A DNA stretch of 64,000 nt from Bacillota bacterium (GTDB taxonomy: Bacteria > Vulcanimicrobiota > JAJTBE01): the NCBI GenBank assembly GCA_021287065.1, contig JAJTBE010000119.1, positions 33,050 through 97,049 of the forward strand, written 5' to 3'. Of the stretch, positions 34,827-44,462 are shown in pieces (within the stretch, counting starts at the first letter, position 1; each line of letters opens with the position of its first letter). Below the pieces are notes generated by a model that was given only the letters and a program-made list of their open reading frames with translations, was not told where the DNA came from and did no database searches. The position numbers and the translations under genes are program-made.

Positions 34827-36923
34827 TTAGTATGAACCCCAGTAAAGGGTTTCAATCTTTGATGAGGTTAAACCCTGAAGCATTGACAGATACTTGGTGT
34901 CGTATGTGAAATCCGCAGAATAGGCATTAATGTTGATAAAACCTGTTCCCGCTGAAGTGCTGCCGTTGGTGGGGTCTCCGCCATAGGCTACGAGGCCTCC
35001 GATGAGGGCAAAACGGTTTGCGGGGATATTAACATTAAAATTCCTGCAGGTAAAAATCAAACCTGTAAATTTGCAGTCCTTAGGATCCACAAGCTTGCCT
35101 TCCTTATTGGTAACGCTGGAACCTATATATTTAACACCGGTATCGATTGCTTTGACGAAGTCGTCGTCATTTATATAAGTATAGTCCTTCACTCCAAATG
35201 GTGTGTTTTTGGTTTTTACCATACCTACCTGTTTCATCAGAGTCCACTGTGCATCCGTTATTTTTTCGTATGTTTTTGCCTGAGATTCATACAGTTCGAA
35301 TTTTTCCGGTGGATCATTACAGGGATTACATGCTTTTGCTGCATTTTGCTGTTTTTCGGTAAATTTTTCTATTGCAATCTTTGCATTGTAAAGAAGAGTA
35401 ATGTCCGCTTCGGATAATTCCTCAACACCCTGAATTTTATTAGGTATAACCTTGATGGGGTTGATGTTGATGTCGCCTTTTGCATAAATGCTTATGCCTG
35501 AATCCTCCACTGCTGAAAGCTGGCTTTCACCCTGCATGTCAAGGCTGCCTTTTACCACTACAGTGCCTATTCCGGAAAGGCTTCCATCCACTTTTATACT
35601 CCCGTTGTCGTTGTTGTTTACAAAATAGACATTCTTTGTTTCACCTTTTTTAGGATCGATGACTGATTTTAACTCAACACCGATTGCTTTTTCATCTGGT
35701 CCTATGATGTAAAGGTTTTTCAGTGCGTTGTATGATGAAACATCAATGGATTTGTTCACTTCAAGAACATGGTTTTTATTGTCCCATTTTATAGCTCCAC
35801 TGTTAATAAGGGAAGACAGGGAATCTGTTCCGTCACTTATGGTTTTAACTCCTGAAGCGGTAATTCCCTCGGGAGTATCCGATTCGTAATAAACCACATT
35901 CAGGCCCGCTTTGCTGTAATCCAGTTTGTAATAACCGGCATTGAGCTTTCCGAAACTTGATGTGTCGGGAACAACATTTGACCACTGAAGGGGAGGATAC
36001 ATGTTGTCCTGAATCGGCACTCCGCTCTGGAATGTGTTGGCAAAGTTTGAAGGTGCAGGAACAAAACCGACGCTGCCTGAAGCTCTGCCGCCTCCTGAAC
36101 CGTTGACTACCAGATAATCCGAGGCTGTTGTCAGGCCGTTTGAAATATTAATGCTGCCCTTTGTCCTTATAATTGGGGGCTTGTCTGATATTACAGTATC
36201 AAGAAAAAGTTTGCCTGAAGGGTTAAGCTGAACATTAACATCGCCTCTTCCTATGGCAACAGAGTTGTAATCCTCGCCAGGACCCATTCTTACACAAAGT
36301 TCAAGGGTTTTATGCTCGTTGCCCATTGTGCCCCTGCATACCAGAAGAATTGAATTCTCAGGCACAGGTTTGTAAAATGTATCGTCGGAATATTTTGTCC
36401 AGGTGGTGGGGTCCTCTCCGGGATTAGCTGATGGAGCTGTAAGCTGATTGTTTCTGTTAGAGCAGAGAGGTATTTTGGAAGGAAGAGCGAGAAGCCCGGT
36501 GCCGGTCCCAAAAAAAGTAAGTTTTGTTTTTGCATCATCGGGTTTAACAAAATAAATCTCGAAATACCCGCTGTTGCCGCCGTCTATTCTTCCCTCGACG
36601 GCTCCCATATTTCCGGAAACCTGATGCTCTCTGATATCAACTTTCTGACCGCTGCTCATAGTGAAGTTGTAGTCAGAACCGGTTAATCCTGAAGAGCTCC
36701 GCTGGCAACCCATCCAGTAAGGATCAGCGTTTAACCTCATAAGTGCGTAGTTTATTCCTGTCTGCGATGCGAATATTGCTGTTTCTCTGTGGTAAAACTG
36801 ATTCGTCATTGTTGCCTGACGCTGGGTGGTAAAGATAATGCCTGCGGCAAACATCAAAAGGAAACCGATTATAAGCAGTGTCGTGATCAGAACAATGCCT
36901 TTGCTGATGCGGCTGCTGTTCAT
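34827..36923 (-). CDS. PilX-like surface protein, paralogue 1 of 3
   Basis: A 698-residue protein with a short basic leader, then GIVLITTLLIIGFLLMFAAG (PilX/GspK-like, without Glu5), and an amphipathic extension with RQATMTNQFYHRETAIFASQ. Most of the sequence is Gly/Asn/Ser-rich beta-structure. It is highly similar to the genes at 37125 and 39765 over residues ~1-330, 385-510 and 625-698. It differs strongly at ~330-385 and ~510-625. Its variable block contains a CNPCND pair. GGAGG lies 6 bases upstream. It probably forms part of a type IV pilus or pseudopilus tip, with variable exposed segments. Confidence 0.8.
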   Translation of the reverse strand: MNSSRISKGIVLITTLLIIGFLLMFAAGIIFTTQRQATMTNQFYHRETAIFASQTGINYALMRLNADPYWMGCQRSSSGLTGSDYNFTMSSGQKVDIREHQVSGNMGAVEGRIDGGNSGYFEIYFVKPDDAKTKLTFFGTGTGLLALPSKIPLCSNRNNQLTAPSANPGEDPTTWTKYSDDTFYKPVPENSILLVCRGTMGNEHKTLELCVRMGPGEDYNSVAIGRGDVNVQLNPSGKLFLDTVISDKPPIIRTKGSINISNGLTTASDYLVVNGSGGGRASGSVGFVPAPSNFANTFQSGVPIQDNMYPPLQWSNVVPDTSSFGKLNAGYYKLDYSKAGLNVVYYESDTPEGITASGVKTISDGTDSLSSLINSGAIKWDNKNHVLEVNKSIDVSSYNALKNLYIIGPDEKAIGVELKSVIDPKKGETKNVYFVNNNDNGSIKVDGSLSGIGTVVVKGSLDMQGESQLSAVEDSGISIYAKGDININPIKVIPNKIQGVEELSEADITLLYNAKIAIEKFTEKQQNAAKACNPCNDPPEKFELYESQAKTYEKITDAQWTLMKQVGMVKTKNTPFGVKDYTYINDDDFVKAIDTGVKYIGSSVTNKEGKLVDPKDCKFTGLIFTCRNFNVNIPANRFALIGGLVAYGGDPTNGSTSAGTGFININAYSADFTYDTKYLSMLQGLTSSKIETLYWGSY

Positions 36924-37063
36924 TGGAAACCTCCGTAAACAAATCTTTACAAATTTGATAATATTATTTACATTATAGCAAATCCCTCGTACATATAGAA
37001 TGGAAGATATACAGGTAAAGTATTAAAATAGCTTAACATCCACAAGATTCCGGATTTTCATCC

Positions 37064-37103
37064 CTTAAATAAAAAACCTGCCCGATTTTGCATCAGGCAG
37101 GTT
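37064..37103 (-). terminator. Terminator after PilX-like paralogue 2
   Basis: On the minus strand AACCTGCC and GGCAGGTT form a stem with a 13-base loop, followed by TTTTATTT. It begins 21 bases after the stop at 37125. Confidence 0.8.
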
Positions 37104-37124
37104 CTCTTTCAGGTTTAGTTGTTA

Positions 37125-39224
37125 TCAGTAAGAACCCCAGTAGAGGGTTTCGATTTTTGAGGATGACAGTCCCTGAAGCATGGAGAGATACTTCGTGTCG
37201 TAGTTGAACTCCGCTGAATTTGCATTAATATTGATAAAACCTGCTCCGGCGGAAGCTGCACCGCTGGCGGGATCTCCTCCGTATGCCACCAGGCCGCCGG
37301 TTAACGCAAAATCGTTATTTGGGATGTTTACATTGAAATTTTTACATGTAAAGATAAGCCCTGTAAACTTGCAGTCCTTTGGATCAACTTTTTTTCCCAT
37401 TTTATTCATTTTAGTTGCATTTGATGTGTATTTGAGGTCAGCGGCTATAGCTTTATTTACATCAGCCTCGGTAATGTAAAGATACTCAACATTTTTGTAG
37501 CAGCCAAGGTCTCCCACTGTGACAAGCCCAACTTGCTTGAAAAGATTCCATGTGTCATCGTCCACACCATATCTGAACTGGCAGTTGGATTTAGCCAGTG
37601 CGTATTTATCCTGTTTTGGCATATGAGCTGCAATAGAAGCAGATTGCATATTACTTGTCCAGTCGCAGATCATGCCTATTGCATCATTCAGACGATGTCT
37701 GTCATCATCGCTGAGTTTTTCAATACCTTTGATTGCTCTTGGTGTGACCGGAATTGCATTGATGTTGATATCCCCCTGGGCATAGATGCTTATTCCCGAG
37801 TCTTCAACTGCGGAAAGCTGGCTTTCCCCCTGCATATCGAGATTGCCCTTGAGTACAATTGTTCCAATGCCCTTGATGCTTCCTGCCACATTGATGTTTC
37901 CGTTGTCATTATTATTGACAAGGTAAACATTATTAATGGATCCTTTTTTAGGGTCGATTACCGATTTCAGATTAAGGTCCAGAGGTTCGTTATTTGAACC
38001 TACGATTGTCAGATTGCTGAGTGATTGTGTGGATGCAACATTTACCGATTTATTAAGTTCAAGGGAGTTTTCTTTACTATTCCAGATCATTGTGCCGTTG
38101 TTGAGCAGCATTGTAAGTGTATCCGAACCATCTGTGATAGGTTTAAGTTCAGTTGAACCTGTAATATCATCAGCTTTGTTCACTGCATAGTAAGTGATTT
38201 TGGGAACATTGTTTACTTCCTCTATTTTATAATATCCGGTATTAAGTTTGCTGTAGCTGGCTGTGTCCGGAGCCACTTTTGAAATCTGGAGCGGCGGGAA
38301 CATGTTTTCCTGAATGGCAACTCCGCCCTGAAAAGTGTTGGCAAAATTGGAGGGAGCTGGGGTGAATCCGACGCTGCCTGAAGCCCGACCGCCCCCTGAA
38401 CCGTTTACCACGAGATAATCGGAAGCTGCGGTTAATCCGTTGGATATGTTAATACTGCCTTTTGTTCTGATGATTGGTGGTTTGTCTGAAACAACAGTAT
38501 CAAGCAGAAGCTTGCCTGCGGGATTGAGATTTATACTTATATCACCCCTGCCTATGACAACTGAATTATAGTCTTCGCCGGGACCCATTCTTACGCAGAG
38601 TTCGAGGGTTTTGTGTTCATTTCCCATAGTGCCGCGGCAAACCAGCAGAATTGAATTTTCCGGAACCGGTTTATAATACGAATCGTCGGAATATTTTGTC
38701 CAGGTTGACGGATCTTCACCTGGGTTTGTTGTTGGAGCTGTAAGCTGGTTGTTTCTGTTTGATGAAAGCGGAATTTTTGCAGGGAGGGGAAGAAGTCCGC
38801 TGCTTGTACCAAAAAATGTGAGTTTGCTTTTTGCATCTTCGGGTTTAACAAAGTAAATTTCGAAATAGCCGCTGTTTCCTCCGTCGATTCTGCCTTCAAC
38901 GGCTCCCATGTTGCCGGAAACCTGATGCTCCCTTATATCGATTTTCTGTCCGCTTGCCATGGTAAAGCTATAATCGGAACCGGTAAGCCCCGATGAACTC
39001 CTCTGGCATCCCATCCAGTAGGGGTCTGCATTTAAGCGCATAAGCGCATAGTTTATACCGGTCTGTGAGGCAAATATGGCTGTTTCCCTGTGATAAAACT
39101 GGTTGGTCATTGTTGCCTGCCGCTGGGTTGTAAATATAATACCTGCGGCAAACATAAGGAGAAAACCGATTATCAGGAGTGTTGTTATAAGTACGATTCC
39201 CTTGCTGAGGCGGCTCTTATCCAT
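37125..39224 (-). CDS. PilX-like surface protein, paralogue 2 of 3
   Basis: A 699-residue tandem paralogue. The N-terminus (GIVLITTLLIIGFLLMFAAG) and C-terminus (DTKYLSMLQGLSSSKIETLYWGSY) are nearly the same as in paralogue 1. Conserved landmarks include NADPYWMGCQ, CRGTMGNEHKTLELCVRMGPG, VNGSGGGRASGSVGF and VDPKDCKFTGLIFTC. The variable block at ~505-625 is unrelated in sequence to the others and carries its own Cys residues (MICDWTSN; SNCQF; LGCYKN). GGAGG lies 6 bases upstream. It has its own terminator, so the three genes may be separately expressed. Confidence 0.8.
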   Translation of the reverse strand: MDKSRLSKGIVLITTLLIIGFLLMFAAGIIFTTQRQATMTNQFYHRETAIFASQTGINYALMRLNADPYWMGCQRSSSGLTGSDYSFTMASGQKIDIREHQVSGNMGAVEGRIDGGNSGYFEIYFVKPEDAKSKLTFFGTSSGLLPLPAKIPLSSNRNNQLTAPTTNPGEDPSTWTKYSDDSYYKPVPENSILLVCRGTMGNEHKTLELCVRMGPGEDYNSVVIGRGDISINLNPAGKLLLDTVVSDKPPIIRTKGSINISNGLTAASDYLVVNGSGGGRASGSVGFTPAPSNFANTFQGGVAIQENMFPPLQISKVAPDTASYSKLNTGYYKIEEVNNVPKITYYAVNKADDITGSTELKPITDGSDTLTMLLNNGTMIWNSKENSLELNKSVNVASTQSLSNLTIVGSNNEPLDLNLKSVIDPKKGSINNVYLVNNNDNGNINVAGSIKGIGTIVLKGNLDMQGESQLSAVEDSGISIYAQGDININAIPVTPRAIKGIEKLSDDDRHRLNDAIGMICDWTSNMQSASIAAHMPKQDKYALAKSNCQFRYGVDDDTWNLFKQVGLVTVGDLGCYKNVEYLYITEADVNKAIAADLKYTSNATKMNKMGKKVDPKDCKFTGLIFTCKNFNVNIPNNDFALTGGLVAYGGDPASGAASAGAGFININANSAEFNYDTKYLSMLQGLSSSKIETLYWGSY

Positions 39225-39605
39225 AGGAGACCTCCATTAACATATCTTTACAAAAATATATCTTTACCGATAAAACATGGTTTTTTACATTATATCAAAA
39301 ATTAACAAAAATATAAACAGCGTAATATTTAATTGCTTAAATATTTAATAAGATAGTATCTATTTTATTCCCGGATTTCCACAAGGTCATTTTCCGGTAA
39401 ACTGATAAAACAGTTTAGGCATTGTGGTTGTGTGCCTGCAATCCAACAGACTGAAGTCTGGTGTTGGCTCCGGAACCATGCCGCAAAAATTCCTGTCTTG
39501 CTCCTCGATTAGATAAAAAACCTTGTGTTATTTGCCATATGTTCAATATCAGATTTACAAATCCGGAGTTTTGGCGTAATCTCTGCAGGGATTGTATAAA
39601 AACAA

Positions 39606-39628
39606 GTAGCGCAAGGCTTCAGCCTTGC
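39606..39628 (+). repeat. GTAGCGCA-type palindromic repeat, copy 1
   Basis: GTAGC followed by GCAAGGCTTCAGCCTTGC, a perfect 18-base palindrome apart from its centre. It is related to copies at 39697-39719 (opposite orientation) and 54919-54941. Confidence 0.65.
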
Positions 39629-39696
39629 TGTCTGGGTCAAAACCAAGATATTTAACACTATATGCTGTATATATCATTGTGACAAACAACTACATG

Positions 39697-39719
39697 GCAG
39701 GTCTGAAGACCTGCGCTAC
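39697..39719 (-). repeat. GTAGCGCA-type palindromic repeat, copy 2
   Basis: Read on the minus strand: GTAGC then GCAGGTCTTCAGACCTGC. This is the inverted partner of the copy 69 bases to the left, and is almost identical to the copy after dnaK. Confidence 0.65.
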
Positions 39720-39764
39720 GTCGTTCGGGATAATTTTTACACAGTCTTTTAAACTCAGGTCCCT

Positions 39765-41855
39765 TTAGTATGAACCCCAGTAAAGAGTTTCTATCTTTAT
39801 CGGGGACAGACCTGACAACATAGAGAGATACTTTGTGTCATAAGTGAAATAGGTTGAATATGCGTTAATGTTGATGAAACCTGAGCCGGAAGCGGTGGCG
39901 CCGCTGGTGGGATCGCCGCCGTATGCAACAAGTCCGCCGATGAGTGCAAATGTGTTGTTTGGCACATTTACATTAAAGTTTTTACATGTGAAAATCAGAC
40001 CAGTGAACTTGCAATCCTTCGGATCAACTTTTTTGCCTTCCATATTTGTAACGGATGTATCGATCTTATATCCGTAGCTGATAGCTCCCTCTACATCTTC
40101 CTTGTTGATTTTTATGCATTCAAGACCTGTTCCTTTTTCATAAACCATTCCGGTCTGTTTCAGAAGGTCCCATTGTGCTTCGGTTATTTTGCCTCCAAGC
40201 TGTCCCTGAACATTTGTGGCGTCAATTTTTGTGAGTTCATATCTGTCCAGAGGATCTTCTCCTATTGATTCTCTGTAAACATTCCTCTGGTCGATATATG
40301 CCTGAACAACCTGTTCTGCGCTTTGAAGCTGTGTAACTTCTTCGGATGTAAGCTCCGTTGCATTTTTAAGATTGGTAGGAGTTACTTTAATGGGATTAAT
40401 TGTAATATCGCCCTGTGCATAAATGCTTATGCCGGTGTCTTCCACTGCTGAAAGCTGGCTTTCGCCCCAAATGTCAAGGTTGCCTTTTACCACCACAGTT
40501 CCCACCCCAGTAAGGCTTCCTTCCAGATCCACATTACCGCTGTCGTTGTTGTTTACAAAATAAACATTGTTGACGACTCCCTTTTTGGCATCGGTAACAG
40601 ACATCAGCTCCATTGTGATTGCCTTGTCATCAGGTCCTGTAATGGTCAGGTTCTTAATTGTATTATATGATTCAACCGATATTGATTTGTTAATTTCAAG
40701 AGTGTTTGTTTTTGAATTCCAGGTTACAGCTCCGTTTGTTATCAGTCCGGACAACGAATCTGTGCCATCGGTGATTGTTTTTGCTTTGCCTGCATCCACC
40801 TCGGTTTTGGTTGAAGCTTCGTAATAAGTAACGCTCACATTTTTGCCGCTTACTGCAAGCTTATAATAACCTGCGTTCAGCTTTCCGAAACTTGCTGTTT
40901 CAGGCACTACATTTGACCATGAGAGAGGTGGAAACATATTCTCAGCTATTGAAACACCGCTCTGGAAAGTACTTGCGTTGTTGCTGGGAGCAGGTGTGAA
41001 TCCCACTGCCCCCGACGCTCTTCCTCCGCCTGAGCCGTTTACCGAAAGGTAATCTGTGGATGAGGTAAGGCCGTTGGTTATATTGATACTGCCCTTAGTT
41101 CTGATAATCGGAGGTTTATCTGTGTTTTCCGTATCAAGCATTATTTTGCCTGAGGGATTAATTGCTATGTCGATATCGCCTCTGCCTATGGCTACTGAGT
41201 TGTAATCTTCACCGGGACCCATTCTTATGCATACTTCCAGGGTTTTATGTTCGTTGCCCATTGTGCCTCTGCATACGAGGAGAATTGAGTTTTCCGGCAC
41301 TGCTTTGTAGTATGAACCGTCAGAATAAGTTGACCAAGTGCTGGGATCGTCTTCGGGGTTTGTGGCAGGAGTTGTCAGCTGGTTGTTTCTGTTTGAGGAA
41401 ATGGCAATCTTTTCCGGAAGTGTTACTTTTCCTGAACCTGTGCCGAAGTATGAAAGTTTTTCCTTTGCATCTTCAGGTTTAACAAAGTATATTTCGAAAT
41501 AGCCGCCGTTTCCATCGTCGATTTTACCTTCAACAGCTCCGAGGTTTCCCGTAACCTGATGCTCCTGAATATTTACCTTATGACCGCTGCCCATTGTAAA
41601 TGAGTAGTCAGAACCGGTTATTCCGGTTGTGCCTCTCGTGCAGCCCATCCAGTAAGGATCTGTGTTCAATCTCATCAGAGCGTAGTTAATACCGGTTTGT
41701 GATGCAAATAAAGCAGTTTCCCTGTGGTAAAACTGGTTGGTCATTGTGGCCTGACGCTGTGTGGTCAGGATAATGCCTCCGGCAAACATAAGCAGAAAGC
41801 CTATTATCAACAGGGTTGTTATTAATACGATACCTTTGCTGCTGTTATTTCTCAT
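39765..41855 (-). CDS. PilX-like surface protein, paralogue 3 of 3
   Basis: A 696-residue tandem paralogue with the same framework: SKGIVLITTLLIIGFLLMFA, CRGTMGNEHKTLEVCIRMGPG, VNGSGGGRASGAVGF, VDPKDCKFTGLIFTC and the ending IETLYWGSY. It is the most diverged of the three in the framework. Its variable block (~505-620) is Gln/Glu-rich (YIDQRNVYRESIGEDPLDRY) and has one Cys. GGAGGG lies 7 bases before the ATG. I saw no clear terminator downstream, where palindromic repeats begin. Confidence 0.8.
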   Translation of the reverse strand: MRNNSSKGIVLITTLLIIGFLLMFAGGIILTTQRQATMTNQFYHRETALFASQTGINYALMRLNTDPYWMGCTRGTTGITGSDYSFTMGSGHKVNIQEHQVTGNLGAVEGKIDDGNGGYFEIYFVKPEDAKEKLSYFGTGSGKVTLPEKIAISSNRNNQLTTPATNPEDDPSTWSTYSDGSYYKAVPENSILLVCRGTMGNEHKTLEVCIRMGPGEDYNSVAIGRGDIDIAINPSGKIMLDTENTDKPPIIRTKGSINITNGLTSSTDYLSVNGSGGGRASGAVGFTPAPSNNASTFQSGVSIAENMFPPLSWSNVVPETASFGKLNAGYYKLAVSGKNVSVTYYEASTKTEVDAGKAKTITDGTDSLSGLITNGAVTWNSKTNTLEINKSISVESYNTIKNLTITGPDDKAITMELMSVTDAKKGVVNNVYFVNNNDSGNVDLEGSLTGVGTVVVKGNLDIWGESQLSAVEDTGISIYAQGDITINPIKVTPTNLKNATELTSEEVTQLQSAEQVVQAYIDQRNVYRESIGEDPLDRYELTKIDATNVQGQLGGKITEAQWDLLKQTGMVYEKGTGLECIKINKEDVEGAISYGYKIDTSVTNMEGKKVDPKDCKFTGLIFTCKNFNVNVPNNTFALIGGLVAYGGDPTSGATASGSGFININAYSTYFTYDTKYLSMLSGLSPIKIETLYWGSY

Positions 41856-41969
41856 GTTAAACCCTCCGCATAATCAGATACGGGAAACAACCCGAAACAA
41901 AACGTCCTGTATTTATTATAGCAAAAAACAAGGCCGAATTCTTTTATGTTAAGAAATATTTACCGGCTT

Positions 41970-43349
41970 TTACGCAAGAAATCTATGCATGCTTGCCGCT
42001 GCATTTTTACCTGCACCCATAGCTTCGATCACAGTGGCTGCTCCGGTTACAATATCTCCCCCTGCAAAAACTCCGGGCAGCGAAGTAGCCTGTGTGAGGG
42101 AATCTGCTTCGATATATCCTTTTCTGTCGGTTTTGAGACCCGGTGTAGTCTGTCGGATTAAAGGATTAGAGCGGGTTCCCACTGCTATGATTGCAAGCTC
42201 GGTATCAAGGACAAACTCGGAACCGGCTTTGGGCATAGGTCTTCTTCTTCCTGAATCGTCAGGTTCGCCAAGTTCCATCTGGATACATTCCATTCCGCTA
42301 ATCCAGCCGCTTTCATCTTCGATAAATCTGAGGGGATTGGTGAGAAGTCTGAAGATAACTCCTTCTTCCTCAGCGTGGTGAATCTCTTCGTTTCTTGCAG
42401 GCATTTCGGCTCTGCTTCTTCTGTAAACGCAATAAACTTTCTCGGCTCCGAGGCGAAGCGCCGTTCTGCAGGCGTCCATCGCCACATTCCCGGCACCTAC
42501 CACCGTTACTCTGCTGGGCATGGGAATAGGTGTGTCAAAATCAGGATAACGGTATGAATTCATAAGATTGACTCTTGTAAGGAACTCATTGGCGGACATT
42601 ACTCCGAGGCTGTTTTCTCCGGGAATGTCGAGGAACATCGGCGCTCCGGCTCCTGTACCCACAAAAACCGCCTTGTATCCATCTTTAAAAATTTCCGGTA
42701 TGGTTATGGATCTTCCTATAATAACATTGGGGACGATTTCAACTCCCATGGCTCTTATATAATTAAATTCGCTTTTCATTATGTCTCTTGGAAGTCTGAA
42801 GGGAGGGATTCCGTATGTAAGAACTCCTCCGGGTTCGTGAAGGGCTTCAAAAACAGTAACTTTATAGCCAAGTCTTGCCATATCTCCGGCACAGGTTAAA
42901 CCTGCGGGACCGGCGCCGACTATGGCGATAGCTTTTCCATTACTTACCGGTTTTATGGGGAGAGAAATCCCGGCTTTTCTTTCGTAATCTGCCGCAAATC
43001 TTTCAAGCCTGCCTATGGCAACCGGTTCGTGTTTTTTTGAAAGGACACATTTGCATTCGCACTGTGATTCCTGTGGGCATACTCGTCCGCATATAGCGGG
43101 AAGGTTGTTAACCTCTTTAATTTTAAGGCTTGCTTCAACAAATTTTCCTTCTTTAATTAACTGAATAAACTGAGGGATCGGTACATGAACCGGACATCCT
43201 TCAACGCAAAGGGGTTTTTTGCACTGGAGGCATCTTTCTGCTTCTGATATTGCTGTAGCCTCGTCAAAACCCAGTGGAACTTCGAGAAAATTTTTCACTC
43301 TCTCCTGAGGCTTCTGTTCGGGCATTGGATTGCGGGCTTTGACTATCAT
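41970..43349 (-). CDS. GltD-like NADPH-dependent flavoprotein (homotetrameric glutamate synthase / SudA-NfnB family)
   Basis: A 459-residue FAD/NAD(P)-binding protein. The N-terminal Fe-S region has CLQCKKPLCVEGCPVHVPI and ICGRVCPQESQCECKC. FAD binding: AIVGAGPAGLTCAG near residue 137; NADPH binding: TVVGAGNVAMDACRTALRLGA near 280; a final GVFAGGDIVTGAATVIEAMG. This fits glutamate synthase small-subunit-like enzymes of the homotetrameric type, or the NfnB/SudA subunit of electron-bifurcating transhydrogenase. No SudB/NfnA partner is adjacent, so its exact role is open. AGGAG lies 7 bases upstream. Confidence 0.88.
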   Translation of the reverse strand: MIVKARNPMPEQKPQERVKNFLEVPLGFDEATAISEAERCLQCKKPLCVEGCPVHVPIPQFIQLIKEGKFVEASLKIKEVNNLPAICGRVCPQESQCECKCVLSKKHEPVAIGRLERFAADYERKAGISLPIKPVSNGKAIAIVGAGPAGLTCAGDMARLGYKVTVFEALHEPGGVLTYGIPPFRLPRDIMKSEFNYIRAMGVEIVPNVIIGRSITIPEIFKDGYKAVFVGTGAGAPMFLDIPGENSLGVMSANEFLTRVNLMNSYRYPDFDTPIPMPSRVTVVGAGNVAMDACRTALRLGAEKVYCVYRRSRAEMPARNEEIHHAEEEGVIFRLLTNPLRFIEDESGWISGMECIQMELGEPDDSGRRRPMPKAGSEFVLDTELAIIAVGTRSNPLIRQTTPGLKTDRKGYIEADSLTQATSLPGVFAGGDIVTGAATVIEAMGAGKNAAASMHRFLA

Positions 43350-43432
43350 ATTGTTTCTCCTGTTTAGTCTGTTTCTGTTGTTTCATCGGGCTTAATTAAT
43401 ACTGTTTTGGTCCGGGAAAAAAATTTCCCTTC

Positions 43433-43475
43433 ATAGAAAAGCGAAAAATCTATTCTGTTAAGTTAGATTTTTCGC
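43433..43475 (-). terminator. Terminator after the TPR lipid-free secreted protein gene
   Basis: GCGAAAAATCTA and TAGATTTTTCGC form a perfect 12-base stem with an 11-base loop. On the minus strand it is followed by TTTTCTATG. It lies about 50 bases after the stop at 43527. Confidence 0.7.
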
Positions 43476-43526
43476 TTCGTTTATTTTGTTTTATAGGATA
43501 ACCGTAAGTCCTGCTTTTTTCAAAAC

Positions 43527-44462
43527 TTACTTGTCATCTTCGAGTTTCAGTTTTTCCTTGATAGGATCAACTTTTTCGCCTTCCCAGTTTTTGCCTTTGT
43601 TCTGAGCTTTTTTAAGCTGAGTCTGGGCGTAGGGGTTTTCAGGGTTGATTGCCAGAGCTTTTTTGTAGAATTTCTCTGCATCGCTGAAATTCTTGTCTTC
43701 CAGATAAATGTCTCCGATACGGCAGGGTGCGTCGTAACCGGTCATTGTTCCGAGAGGGTCAAGCTCCATACATTTCTGGAAACGTTCGATAGCATCTTGT
43801 TTTTTGCCCATTCTCTGAAGGGCTGAACCTGCCATAAAGTATCCGTCGGCATAGTTGGGAGCCTGCTGGATGACTTTGTTGAAAAATTCAAGGGCTGCAT
43901 CGGGTTTCTGCTCGTCGATCATCAGGATGTTGCCGAGGAGTTCCATTGCCATAAGGTCTTTGTCATTTGCTTTGATAGCTTTAATGAAATAGCCTTTTGC
44001 ACGGGGGATAAGTCTTTTGTAAAAATAGATCATTCCCATTCCGGTGTTGGCATTGGAGAGATCAGGATTCTCCTTGAGAGCTTCTTTCAGCTGGTTGAGT
44101 GATTCATCAAGCATATTGGGGTCCAGTTTGCCTCTGGCAAAATATGCTATACCAAGCTGTGCCTTAATCTCGGCTGATGAGCCGTTATCGAGGGCTCTCT
44201 GCTCCACATTGTTCACTGCTGCCAGCATGTTGTTTCCTCTGTATGCGGCGGCAAGATAAAATGAAAGAGCCATTACATTAAGGGGATCTTTGGTTGAAAC
44301 CTGATCAAATTTGCTTGCGCTTTCGCTCCATTTTTTCTGGTAATAAAGGCTGAGGCCCTCATCAAAATCCGGATCAGACGACTGGGCGCAGAAAGCTGGA
44401 ACCGTCATCATTATACCAAGTGCCAGCAGTAACATTATTGTACGGAATACTGTTTTTTTCAA
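43527..44462 (-). CDS. Exported TPR protein
   Basis: A 311-residue protein with a signal peptide (FRTIMLLLALGIMMTVPAFCA), followed by about seven TPR units (for example FDEGLSLYYQKKWSESASKFDQ; NPDLSNANTGMGMIYFYKRL; DAEKFYKKALAINPENPYAQ) and a Lys/Glu tail. It should act in the periplasm as a protein-interaction scaffold; no partner is evident. The start is TTG, with GGAGG 11 bases upstream. The gene stands alone and has a terminator downstream. Confidence 0.82.
   Translation of the reverse strand: MKKTVFRTIMLLLALGIMMTVPAFCAQSSDPDFDEGLSLYYQKKWSESASKFDQVSTKDPLNVMALSFYLAAAYRGNNMLAAVNNVEQRALDNGSSAEIKAQLGIAYFARGKLDPNMLDESLNQLKEALKENPDLSNANTGMGMIYFYKRLIPRAKGYFIKAIKANDKDLMAMELLGNILMIDEQKPDAALEFFNKVIQQAPNYADGYFMAGSALQRMGKKQDAIERFQKCMELDPLGTMTGYDAPCRIGDIYLEDKNFSDAEKFYKKALAINPENPYAQTQLKKAQNKGKNWEGEKVDPIKEKLKLEDDK

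Larger units (their letters stand above)
39225..39764. other. Intergenic region with palindromic CTGAAG repeats
   Basis: This 540-base stretch lies between PilX-like paralogues 2 and 3. It contains a near-palindrome at 39443-39467 (CCAACAGACTGAAGTCTG...), and two opposed copies of a GTAGCGCA-linked palindrome at 39606-39628 and 39697-39719. No coding frame is convincing. Confidence 0.6.
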
